DNA of 53,652 nt from assembly GCA_002773095.1 (NCBI GenBank), contig PFCG01000017.1:1-53652 (forward strand). Direction: 5' to 3'. The notes beneath the pieces were generated by a model. That model saw nothing but the letters and a program-made list of their open reading frames with translations, was not told where the DNA came from and did no database searches. A program made the position numbers and the translations under genes. Of this stretch, positions 37,956 to 46,307 are shown in pieces. How positions within the stretch are numbered: the stretch's first letter is position 1; each line of letters starts with the position of its first letter. Source of the stretch: Candidatus Moranbacteria bacterium CG10_big_fil_rev_8_21_14_0_10_35_21 (GTDB lineage: Bacteria > Patescibacteriota > Minisyncoccia > Moranbacterales > UBA2206).

Positions 37956-39089
37956 TCATTTCTGTTTTTTAAACACTTCGGCCACTGCTTTAGCTACTTT
38001 TAAGTCTAACGCTTCTGGTATTATTTTACCATAATTTGGTTTTTTTACCAAACCAGCAATGACTTCCGCCGCTTTTAATTTATGCTCATCTGTTATATTT
38101 TTAGTTTTCATGTCTAGAGCTCCTCGAAAAATTCCCGGAAAAGCCAAGACATTGTTAATCTGATTTGGAAAGTCCGAACGACCAGTAGCAATTACTACTG
38201 CTCCGCCTTTTTTAGCCTCAGCTGGCATAATTTCCGGAATGGGATTGCTCATAGCAAATACGATGGAATTTCGGCTCATTTTCCTGATATCATCTTTGTC
38301 TAAAAGATTAGGTCCAGAAACCCCAATGAAAACATCCGTATTTTTTAAAGCTTCTTTCAAATTTCCTCTGACATTATTTGGATTGGTTATCTTAGCCATT
38401 TCTTTTTTTATCGGATTCATTCCCTCTTGTCTTTCTGAAAAAATTATTCCCCTACTATCAGCCAAAATTATTTCCTCAGCTCCATACTTAATCAGCAATT
38501 TAGCTATAGCCACTCCAGCAGCCCCTACTCCAGAAATAACAATTTTTATATTTTTTATATTTTTTTTCACCAATTTCAGGGCGTTAATCAACCCCGCCAA
38601 AACCACGATAGCCGTTCCATGTTGATCGTCGTGAAAAACTGGAATATCCAATTCTTTTTTGAGCGTCTCTTCAATTTCAAAACACCTCGGAGCGGAAATA
38701 TCTTCCAAATTTATTCCGCCAAAAGTCGGCGCAATAGCTTTTACTATTTGTATAATTTCTTTTGTTTCTTGAGTCGCCAAAACAATTGGATAAGCATCCA
38801 CTCCGCCTAATTCCTTGAACAGCAAAGCTTTACCCTCCATTACTGGAAGTGCGCCTTCTGGACCGATATTCCCCAACCCTAAAACAGCACTCCCATCCGA
38901 TACAATAGCAATAGTATTTTTTCTGATTGTATAATCAAAAGATAATTTTTTGTCTTTGGCTACTGCAAGTGAAACTTCCGCTACTCCAGGGGTATATAAA
39001 ACCGACAAAGTTTCCTTAGTCAGTTTCTTTTTGGATTTTATTTCAATTTTCCCTCCAATTTTTTTGGATAAGCTTATTGATTCATGCAT
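37956..39089 (-). CDS. NAD(P)-dependent malic enzyme; start refined to MHESISL
   Basis: VLYTPGVAEV; DGSAVLGLGNIGPEGALPVMEGKALLFKELGGVDAYPI; FHDDQHGTAIVVLAGLINAL; GAGAAG-like VISGVGAAGVAI. Confidence 0.92.
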   Translation of the reverse strand: MHESISLSKKIGGKIEIKSKKKLTKETLSVLYTPGVAEVSLAVAKDKKLSFDYTIRKNTIAIVSDGSAVLGLGNIGPEGALPVMEGKALLFKELGGVDAYPIVLATQETKEIIQIVKAIAPTFGGINLEDISAPRCFEIEETLKKELDIPVFHDDQHGTAIVVLAGLINALKLVKKNIKNIKIVISGVGAAGVAIAKLLIKYGAEEIILADSRGIIFSERQEGMNPIKKEMAKITNPNNVRGNLKEALKNTDVFIGVSGPNLLDKDDIRKMSRNSIVFAMSNPIPEIMPAEAKKGGAVVIATGRSDFPNQINNVLAFPGIFRGALDMKTKNITDEHKLKAAEVIAGLVKKPNYGKIIPEALDLKVAKAVAEVFKKQK

Positions 39090-39090
39090 A

Positions 39091-39732
39091 TTATTTTTTA
39101 TTATTCCATTCATTAAAAAATTGCTTTAGAAAATTTTCCATATATTTGTGCCTTTGATTTGCAATTTTTCTCGCAGCATTAGTATTCATTAAATCTTTCA
39201 ACAGAAGTAATTTTTCATAAAAATGATTTACGGAAGAATTATTATTATTCTTATAACTCTCAAATGTTTTATGCATAATTGGTTTTATTGCAGGATTATA
39301 GATTTCCCTATTTCTGCTGCCACCAAATGCAAAGGCTCTAGAAATTCCGAGTGCCCCAATTGCATCCAGCCTATCGGTATCCTGAACAATTTTTCCCTCT
39401 AAAGTTTTAATCTTTGATTTAACTCCAGCCCCCTTGAAACTTAAATCCTTTGTTATTTCTAATATATGTTTTTTTGTTTCTTTTTGAATTTTTAATTTAT
39501 CTAGCCATTTTTCCGTTTTATTATTTACTATCCTAAGTTTCCAATCATCCACATCGTGCAAAAGTGCGGCTAATTCAATAATAAATAAATCAGCGCCTTT
39601 TTCTTTTTTCGCTATTTTTTTAGCGAGATTCCAAACTCTAAAAGTGTGCCACCAATCATGACCAGATGAATCACCTTTGAAATAATTTCTAGCAAATTTT
39701 GCGGTTTTTTTAATGATTTGCGATTTATTCAT
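39091..39732 (-). CDS. HD-domain phosphohydrolase
   Basis: DSSGHDWWHTFRVWNLA; ELAALLHDVDDWK; IVQDTDRLDAIGALGI. Confidence 0.9.
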   Translation of the reverse strand: MNKSQIIKKTAKFARNYFKGDSSGHDWWHTFRVWNLAKKIAKKEKGADLFIIELAALLHDVDDWKLRIVNNKTEKWLDKLKIQKETKKHILEITKDLSFKGAGVKSKIKTLEGKIVQDTDRLDAIGALGISRAFAFGGSRNREIYNPAIKPIMHKTFESYKNNNNSSVNHFYEKLLLLKDLMNTNAARKIANQRHKYMENFLKQFFNEWNNKK

Positions 39733-39747
39733 TTTTTGCTTAATTTT

Positions 39748-39790
39748 AATTCCGATAAACGGATCCAGTGGCGACGGCGCCTTCGGCTAA
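39748..39790 (-). pseudogene. Duplicated fragment of the trxB 3' end
   Basis: Minus-strand translation AEGAVATGSVYRN matches TrxB AEGAVAAGSVYRK at 40015-40065. Confidence 0.8.
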
Positions 39791-39814
39791 TTTTGGACAT
39801 CGGATGTCCAAAAA

Positions 39815-39980
39815 ATTAGTTTTCTAACTCTTTTAACATTTCTTTTCTTTCAATTATACCCATCACAAATTTTTCCGCAAATTCCCTATATTCTTTCTTA
39901 TTTCGAAATTGCCCCAAAATTACCTTCTTATTTTTACAAAAACCAACACCATCCTTCCCCAAATATTCCTCCCAACTAGA
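39815..39980 (-). pseudogene. C-terminal remnant of a Y1/REP-associated (RAYT-like) transposase
   Basis: SSWEEYLGKDGVGFCKNKKVILGQFRNKKEYREFAEKFVMGIIERKEMLKELEN-stop; no catalytic N-terminus present. Confidence 0.65.
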
Positions 39981-39996
39981 CTTAGAAGTTGGACTT

Positions 39997-40962
39997 CTAA
40001 GTCTTGGGTCTAGAAAGTTTGAGTTTTCGATAAACTGATCCTGCGGCGACGGCGCCTTCGGCCACAGCCGTAATGATTTGGCGAAATTTATTGGAACCAG
40101 TAGTCACATCTCCTGAGGCATAAACATTTTCTACATTAGTGGCTTGCGTTTGATCCACAATAATATATTTTTGTTCGTCCAAAGCCACACCCAAATTTTG
40201 CGCCAAAACCACTCCCGGCACTGATCCCACTTCAATAAAAACTCCTTGAACTGAAAGTTCCTTATCACCTCCTGCCCCGTGATCCTCCTCGGATTTTACG
40301 GGGTCGGCAGTTTCATAAACAATTCCAGAAACTTTCTGATCACCTTTTATTTCTTTTATATTAGAACATTGAATTTTTTCTAATTTTGAATTTTTTCTAA
40401 TTTCATCATCCCAAGACGGTTCCCAATTATAAGTATCGCGATATAAAATTTTGACACTTTTAGCAAATTCAGAAACATGAATAGCAGCTGTAGCAGCTGC
40501 GTCTCCACCACCAATCACTACCACATCTTTATCCCTGAAAAACATTGCATCACAAGTAGCACAATAGGAAATACCTTTTCCAATGAATTTATCTTCTCCG
40601 GGAACATTCATTTTTCTCGGTTTCATTCCTAGTGCTAAAATGATACTCTTGGCTGAATATTTTTCTGCTTCAACCTGCACTTCAAAATTTTCTCCATTTT
40701 TCGTGATAGCGGAAACATTAGCTTGAACAACTTTCGCATCAAAATGATCAACGTGCTTTTGAAATTTTTCCATCAAAGTTTTTCCGGAAACAGAAATTTC
40801 TCCCGCCCAATTTTCAATTTCCGACGCTTCTCCTACTTGGCCACCAATTTCATTCCCAATGATCAAATGATTCAATTTGTAGCGCGAAGCATAGATTGAA
40901 GCACCTAACCCAGAGGGCCCAGCACCGACAATAATCAAATCATAAATTTTATTTTCTTCCAT
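39997..40962 (-). CDS. trxB: Thioredoxin-disulfide reductase
   Basis: DLIIVGAGPSGLGASIYASRY; SYCATCDAMFF; VVVIGGGDAAATAAIHVS; VYASGDVTTG. Confidence 0.94.
   Translation of the reverse strand: MEENKIYDLIIVGAGPSGLGASIYASRYKLNHLIIGNEIGGQVGEASEIENWAGEISVSGKTLMEKFQKHVDHFDAKVVQANVSAITKNGENFEVQVEAEKYSAKSIILALGMKPRKMNVPGEDKFIGKGISYCATCDAMFFRDKDVVVIGGGDAAATAAIHVSEFAKSVKILYRDTYNWEPSWDDEIRKNSKLEKIQCSNIKEIKGDQKVSGIVYETADPVKSEEDHGAGGDKELSVQGVFIEVGSVPGVVLAQNLGVALDEQKYIIVDQTQATNVENVYASGDVTTGSNKFRQIITAVAEGAVAAGSVYRKLKLSRPKT
40275..40303. repeat. Short palindromic in-frame insertion in trxB
   Basis: ccccgtgatcctcctcggattttacgggg; encodes ADPVKSEEDHGAGG. Confidence 0.55.
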
Positions 40963-40970
40963 AAAATTTT

Positions 40971-41291
40971 TTATTTATTATTTTCATTTAAAAGTTTTTG
41001 AGCTTGATCCAGAATGTTTCCCATATTCTGTGGATTTTTCATATCGCCAACATTCTGCTCTCCACCCAAAAGATTCTGATATTGCCCAATCACATTACCC
41101 AACAGGGGTGGCAAATATATAATACTTAAAATTAATGGCACCACGATTAAAAGAAGATAAACGACACTTAAAATTCTTTGAACAATAACATAGTTTTTAA
41201 CGCTTTTGGTCATTTTATGAATTTCCTGAGTAAGCTGTAAATTTTCCGTCATCATTTCTTCTATTGTTTTTTTGTTTGTGTTTTCTTCCAT
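40971..41291 (-). CDS. Hypothetical single-TM protein
   Basis: VIVQRILSVVYLLLIVVPLILSIIYLPPLLG. Confidence 0.7.
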   Translation of the reverse strand: MEENTNKKTIEEMMTENLQLTQEIHKMTKSVKNYVIVQRILSVVYLLLIVVPLILSIIYLPPLLGNVIGQYQNLLGGEQNVGDMKNPQNMGNILDQAQKLLNENNK

Positions 41292-41319
41292 AAAATTATT
41301 AATTCTTAGATCAAAAATA

Positions 41320-41634
41320 TTAAATTTTCTCTAATTCACCTTTCAAAACATCTTTATTTTGCACTCCCGTAAATTCTTTAACCACTTTTCCGCCTTTAAA
41401 AATCTTAATTGAAGGAATAGACATAACTCCAAACTCCGCAGATTTTTTAGGATTTTCATCCACATTCAGTTTCCCCACCTTAAATTTATCTCCCACTTCT
41501 TTAGCCAGTTCTTCAATAATTGGACCCATAACTTGGCATGGTCCACACCATGGTGCCCAAAAATCTACCAATACTGGTTTGTTGCTTTTAATTATTTCAG
41601 AATCAAAGTTTTGGTCGGTAAATTCAATTTCCAT
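41320..41634 (-). CDS. trxA: Thioredoxin
   Basis: VLVDFWAPWCGPCQVMGPIIEELA; GVMSIPSIKIFKGG. Confidence 0.96.
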   Translation of the reverse strand: MEIEFTDQNFDSEIIKSNKPVLVDFWAPWCGPCQVMGPIIEELAKEVGDKFKVGKLNVDENPKKSAEFGVMSIPSIKIFKGGKVVKEFTGVQNKDVLKGELEKI

Positions 41635-41644
41635 ATTTTTCTTT

Positions 41645-41790
41645 ACCCCACCTTAATTTTGCTAGTATTTTTTGAGCGACACTAAGGACGAATAGTCCGA
41701 CACTATTTGGGTCAAGTGTCGCCAGAATTTTCTAAGCCGGCTATATATTTTCTACTGGCTTTTTAAATATTGGCAAAATTAGGGCGGGGT
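41645..41790. repeat. MITE-like inverted-repeat element B
   Basis: accccaccttaattttgc ... gcaaaattagggcggggt; inner gcgacact/agtgtcgc. Confidence 0.78.
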
Positions 41791-41801
41791 TTGTTAATTA
41801 A

Positions 41802-42893
41802 TTATAACCAACTACTAATTAAATATACTCCTATAAATAACATTATAACTCCAGCTATGGCATGAAGCAACCGCAAATTTTTCTGCCTCAATTCTTCCAA
41901 TTTTTTCATTCTGACTCCAAAATACATTCCGATGGTAATCGCCAGCATTGGAAGAATAAAAATGAAATTATACAAAATTAACATAGGGAAAGCTTTACCA
42001 AAATTTTCTTTTTCTGCCAGCAATCCCAAAACAACCACGTAAGGACCACTGGTGCATGGCAACAAAAAAAGGCTCACCAGAAGACCAGCGCCTACTGCTC
42101 CCAATGGACTGGTTACTTTCTTGAGAATGCTTTGCATTTTTGGTCGCCAGCTTAAAGGAACCTCCATAATAAAAACTTTTCCATACCAAAAAACATCCTT
42201 CAAATTGGCTAGACCAATTAAAATAGCAATGCTTCCGATAATGATGGAAAAAATTTGAGGTAAATTAAAAGCTCCTACCGCCTTATAAATTCCCAAGCCC
42301 ATCAAAAGATAAGAAACAAAGATTGTAGCCGAAAAAGCTAAGCCAGAATAAAGAGCTTCCTTCTTACCTTTGGCCGCAATCACAGTAGCGATTAAAAGAA
42401 TCAACACAGCAAAAGCGCAAGGATTAATAGCATCTACCAACGCTGCGCCAATTAAAACTGGCCAAGAAACTGTTACTCTTGTTTTAGAGCTTTCTTCTTT
42501 ATTTTTTTGAACTAAAGCTATTTTAATCAGTTCTTCCGTAGGATATTCCTTAGCTTCAACACTTTCAATTTCTTTAACAAAATTATTTATAATCGGCTTA
42601 TCGCCAATTAGCATCCGATCTTCAAAAAAGATAACTGGCGAACCTCTTTTCTCAGGTATTACTCCAAAAGCGTCAAATAATTTATTTAGTTGATCAATAT
42701 TATAAGGACCAGAAGTTTCAATTTTTTTTATATCGCATTCTTCGTAAATTTTATTCTTAGTAAAAAAATCATCTACATTCTTACAATGAGCACAAGTAGT
42801 GGAATAAAAATAAATGGCTTTTTTCTTTTCTTGTCCAAAAGTAAAATAAGGAATGCTTAGTAAAATCAGAACTAAAAAAATAATTTTTTTCAT
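41802..42893 (-). CDS. Thioredoxin-like domain fused to a CcdA/DsbD-like transmembrane domain
   Basis: Signal peptide; FYSTTCAHCKNVDDFF; LVDAINPCAFAVLILLIATVIA; LLPCTSGPYVVVLGLLA. Confidence 0.88.
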   Translation of the reverse strand: MKKIIFLVLILLSIPYFTFGQEKKKAIYFYSTTCAHCKNVDDFFTKNKIYEECDIKKIETSGPYNIDQLNKLFDAFGVIPEKRGSPVIFFEDRMLIGDKPIINNFVKEIESVEAKEYPTEELIKIALVQKNKEESSKTRVTVSWPVLIGAALVDAINPCAFAVLILLIATVIAAKGKKEALYSGLAFSATIFVSYLLMGLGIYKAVGAFNLPQIFSIIIGSIAILIGLANLKDVFWYGKVFIMEVPLSWRPKMQSILKKVTSPLGAVGAGLLVSLFLLPCTSGPYVVVLGLLAEKENFGKAFPMLILYNFIFILPMLAITIGMYFGVRMKKLEELRQKNLRLLHAIAGVIMLFIGVYLISSWL

Positions 42894-42904
42894 TTTGTTT
42901 AAAT

Positions 42905-43612
42905 TTATTTTCCAAATCTTCTTTTGCGATTGGAAAAATCTTTTAAGGCTTCTTCAAATTTTTTCTCCGAAAAATCAGGGAAATTTTCATCCGAAAAATA
43001 AAGCTGGGCATCGGCAATATCCCACATCATAAATCCAGCGCTTAAATGAGGATCGCCTCCAGTCCTAATCACCAAATCCACTGGTGGACAATCGCGAGTC
43101 ATCAAATTTTCCTTGATAAGTTCGAGCGTAATTTTTTTTCTGGCTGGAGCCTGACTTAAAATATTTTGCACAGCATAAACCATTTCATCCGTTCCATTGT
43201 AAGCCAACAAGAAATTTAGAACTCTTTTTTTATACTTTTTTGTCCGCTGAATAGCTTCTCGAATTATTTTTTTCAGCGATTCTGGAAATTGTTCTTCCCA
43301 ACGACCAATAACATTAATACGCACCTCTTCGTCATATATTTCTTTTCCGTCAATCAAGTTTTGAAAATATCTTTTATATATATCCAACAAAGCTTTTCTT
43401 TCTAATAATGGTCGGCGCGTCATATTATCCAGGGATGAACCCCAAAAAGAAAGACATTTAATACCATTTTTTAGGGCAAAACGAAATAATTTTTCAATAT
43501 TTTTTGCTCCAGCCTCATGTCCGTCCCAAGCTTTCAGGCCTCTTTTTTTAGCCCAACGGCGATTGCCATCCGGAATAATAGCTATGTGATTCGGAATATT
43601 ATCTTTTTGCAT
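42905..43612 (-). CDS. uppS: Isoprenyl transferase (undecaprenyl diphosphate synthase)
   Basis: HIAIIPDGNRRWAKKRGL; SFWGSSLDNMTR; DLVIRTGGDPHLSAGFMMWDIADAQLYFSDENFPDF. Confidence 0.94.
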   Translation of the reverse strand: MQKDNIPNHIAIIPDGNRRWAKKRGLKAWDGHEAGAKNIEKLFRFALKNGIKCLSFWGSSLDNMTRRPLLERKALLDIYKRYFQNLIDGKEIYDEEVRINVIGRWEEQFPESLKKIIREAIQRTKKYKKRVLNFLLAYNGTDEMVYAVQNILSQAPARKKITLELIKENLMTRDCPPVDLVIRTGGDPHLSAGFMMWDIADAQLYFSDENFPDFSEKKFEEALKDFSNRKRRFGK

Positions 43613-43623
43613 AATAAACTAAT

Positions 43624-43721
43624 CTATGGAAATATATTTTATTTTCACGTAGGGATTTTTCTTCAACCTAATTAAGGTTAAACAAAGGGCTCCCAGAGAA
43701 AATAAAGATATATTTCCATAG
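43624..43721. repeat. MITE-like inverted-repeat element C
   Basis: ctatggaaatatattttattttc ... gaaaataaagatatatttccatag. Confidence 0.8.
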
Positions 43722-43731
43722 CATAAAAAAA

Positions 43732-44787
43732 TTAGTATTTTTTAACTTCCTTTAAAAATTCTTTCAACAATTTTTTTTCATCCACCTTTTTGATAATCTG
43801 GCCATTTTTCATAATTAAACCTACCCCTCTTCCTCCCACAATCGCCAAATCAGCTTCTCGCGCTTCTCCAGGACCATTAACCACACAACCCATCACAGCC
43901 ACATGAATATCCTTATTTATCCCCACTAGGGCTTTTTCCACCTTTCCAGCTAATTCTATCAGATTTATTTCCGTTCGACCACAGGTAGGACAACTGGTAA
44001 CGGTGATGCCTTTTTTCCGAGCACCCACTGATTTTAAAATTTCCCAGCCTACCTTTACTTCTTCCACTGGATCAGCCGTGAGCGAAACTCGTAAAGTATC
44101 TCCAATTCCTTGATATAAAAGAATACCTAAACCGGCTGAAGACATAACTGTTCCCCGAAAAAGAGTTCCCGCTTCGGTTACGCCGATATGCAAAGGATAA
44201 TCTACTTTTTTGGAAAGTAGCTTATAGGCTTCTACCGTTCTTTCAATATCCGAAGCTTTCATAGAAATAGCAATATCGCGAAAATTATATTTTTCCAAAA
44301 TACGAATGTGTCGCATAGCTGATTCTACCATAGCCTTGGCTGTTACCTTCATTTTATATTTTTCCAAAATATCTTTCTCTAAAGAACCAGCATTCACTCC
44401 AATGCGAATAGGAATTTTTTTCTTTTTGGCCGCCAGCACCACTTTTTTTATTTTTTCTTCCGATCCGATATTGCCCGGATTAATCCTTAATTTATCCACT
44501 CCTTGTTTAATCGCTTCCAAAGCTAAGTCAGCTGAAAAATGAATATCCGCCACTAGAGGAATAGAAATGCCTTTCTTTATTTTTCCTAAAGCCTTAGCCG
44601 CTACCATATCTGGCACGGCTACTCGAATAATTTCACAGCCGGCTTTTTCCAATTTTTTTATTTGAGCAATAGTAGCTTTGGCATTCCGAGTGTCAGTGGT
44701 GCACATAGATTGAACAGAAATGGGGGCATCGCCTCCAATAAAAATATTGCCTACTTTTATTTTCCTGGTTTTTCTACATTTTATCAT
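43732..44787 (-). CDS. ispG: 4-hydroxy-3-methylbut-2-en-1-yl diphosphate synthase
   Basis: VGNIFIGGDAPISVQSMCTTDTRNAKATIAQIKKLEKAGCEIIRVAVPD; TSCPTCGRTEINL; VMGCVVNGPGEAREADLAIVGG. Confidence 0.95.
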   Translation of the reverse strand: MIKCRKTRKIKVGNIFIGGDAPISVQSMCTTDTRNAKATIAQIKKLEKAGCEIIRVAVPDMVAAKALGKIKKGISIPLVADIHFSADLALEAIKQGVDKLRINPGNIGSEEKIKKVVLAAKKKKIPIRIGVNAGSLEKDILEKYKMKVTAKAMVESAMRHIRILEKYNFRDIAISMKASDIERTVEAYKLLSKKVDYPLHIGVTEAGTLFRGTVMSSAGLGILLYQGIGDTLRVSLTADPVEEVKVGWEILKSVGARKKGITVTSCPTCGRTEINLIELAGKVEKALVGINKDIHVAVMGCVVNGPGEAREADLAIVGGRGVGLIMKNGQIIKKVDEKKLLKEFLKEVKKY

Positions 44788-44797
44788 AATCGTAAAT

Positions 44798-45865
44798 TTA
44801 AAATTCTCTTTCAGCCATATAATCGGCTAGTCCTAATAAAAATTCCTTGGCTTCCGAATTAAATTCCATTTTTTCTAAGGAATCTTTTCCTTGAGCAATT
44901 AAATCTCGAGAAAGTTTTTGAGCATACTCAAGAGCACCGGTTTCCAGAATAATTGAACGAAATTTTTCTATATCAGCTGACTTAATATTTTTACTTCCTA
45001 GAAGAGCTTCCAAAATTTTCTTTTGAGCTGGCGTTCCTTTTTCTTTGGCTTTTTCCACCAAAAGAGTTTCTTTCCCACCTTTAATATCCGAACCAACTTC
45101 TTTACCTATTTTTTTCTCACTCCCAAAAATTCCTAAAATATCATCTTGGATTTGAAAGGCAATACCGATTGGAACTGCGAAAAGACTCAAGTTTTTTAAA
45201 AAATTTTCATCCGTTCCGCCTAAAATAGCTCCTAAATGTAATGGACCTTCTACTGTATAGCGAGCCGTTTTATATTCATACATTTTCAAGATTTCCTCCT
45301 CAGAAGCTTTTTGGCGATATTCAATATAAATATCTTTAGTTTGTCCAACCACAGTTAAGGAAACGATGTTCTGAAGTTTATAGAGAGCCTTCAAAATTAT
45401 TTTAGAATCAAAGGAAGAATTGAAAATTATTTGATTGCCTAATGCCCCTACCATATCGCCAATAATAATGGCCATCGAATTTCCAAAGTGATCAACAGAG
45501 TTCTTGGGAAATAATTTTTTTCCAATTTTTTCATAATGAAGATTAACTGTTTCCATTCCGTGTCTTTTACCATCGCGATCAATAATATCATCGTGAATTA
45601 GTAAAAACATATGAATCAATTCAATACTAACGGCCGTTTTCAAAATTTTCTCCTTTTCTTTTCCACCAGCCGCCAAATAACCATAGAACATAAAAGCCGG
45701 ACGAAGCCTTTTCCCGCCAGCTAAAATTATTTTTTTGACATAGCGAAGAGAATCAGTAGTAATTAAATCGATTTTAGCGACTTCTTTTATGGTCGCATCA
45801 AAATAATCCTCAATCTCTTTGTCAATTTTTTTCTTGAAATCTGCTAGTTCTTTTTTTACATCCAT
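44798..45865 (-). CDS. Polyprenyl synthetase (geranylgeranyl/octaprenyl diphosphate synthase-like); start refined to MDVKKEL
   Basis: GGKRLRPAFMFYGYLA; LIHDDIIDRD; QIQDDILGIFGSEKKIGKEVGSDIKGGKETLL. Confidence 0.92.
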   Translation of the reverse strand: MDVKKELADFKKKIDKEIEDYFDATIKEVAKIDLITTDSLRYVKKIILAGGKRLRPAFMFYGYLAAGGKEKEKILKTAVSIELIHMFLLIHDDIIDRDGKRHGMETVNLHYEKIGKKLFPKNSVDHFGNSMAIIIGDMVGALGNQIIFNSSFDSKIILKALYKLQNIVSLTVVGQTKDIYIEYRQKASEEEILKMYEYKTARYTVEGPLHLGAILGGTDENFLKNLSLFAVPIGIAFQIQDDILGIFGSEKKIGKEVGSDIKGGKETLLVEKAKEKGTPAQKKILEALLGSKNIKSADIEKFRSIILETGALEYAQKLSRDLIAQGKDSLEKMEFNSEAKEFLLGLADYMAEREF

Positions 45866-46004
45866 AGTCTCAATTATATCTCTTTGATGGTATATCATCA
45901 ACTTTCAATTAGCAAGAAGCTAGAGAATATTACTCAATATTTCCATTCGCTGATTTTTTTGCTATTATTGACTTTATGTAACGGTTATTTAAAAAGGAGG
46001 TTAA

Positions 46005-46118
46005 ATGAAAAAATATTTTCGTTTAATAAAAAGATTTTGCACTGCCGCCGTTTCGATTTCTCGGAACTCTCCTCCAAAGGCGGACAAGAAAAACAGAAAA
46101 TTTTCTTTTCCTTTTTGA
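46005..46118 (+). CDS. Small plus-strand ORF with consensus Shine-Dalgarno running into the repeat; possibly truncated
   Basis: aaaaaggaggttaaATG; MKKYFRLIKRFCTAAVSISRNSPPKADKKNRKFSFPF. Confidence 0.35.
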   Translation: MKKYFRLIKRFCTAAVSISRNSPPKADKKNRKFSFPF

Positions 46119-46200
46119 AAAAAATTTGGGCGCGCGACATCAAAAAAATGTAGAGAAAATTTTTCTGTTTTGGAGTTCCGAAAATTCGGAACGGCGGAAA
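46041..46200. repeat. Palindromic flanking repeat, copy 1
   Basis: 83-bp core (46092-46174) shared with 53379-53461, same orientation, 2 differences; inverted arms aacagaaaattttc / gaaaatttttctgtt. Confidence 0.9.
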
Positions 46201-46230
46201 GCGGAGCTACGCTAAATTTTATAATAAGGT

Positions 46231-46267
46231 AAGCGTGCTTGTCCCGCCCAACCCAACGCGCACGCTT
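46231..46267. terminator. Hairpin between the repeat and the operon 3' end
   Basis: aagcgtgc ... gcacgctt. Confidence 0.45.
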
Positions 46268-46307
46268 AAACTAATATAACTCCCATTTACGAAATATGCA
46301 ATAGTTC

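Noticed and set aside
45884-46153. ORFs 45884-46153 and 53207-53440 sharing the C-terminus KQKIFFSF.KKIWARDIKKM
   Set aside because: The shared peptide is simply the translation of the flanking DNA repeat; no independent sign of coding.
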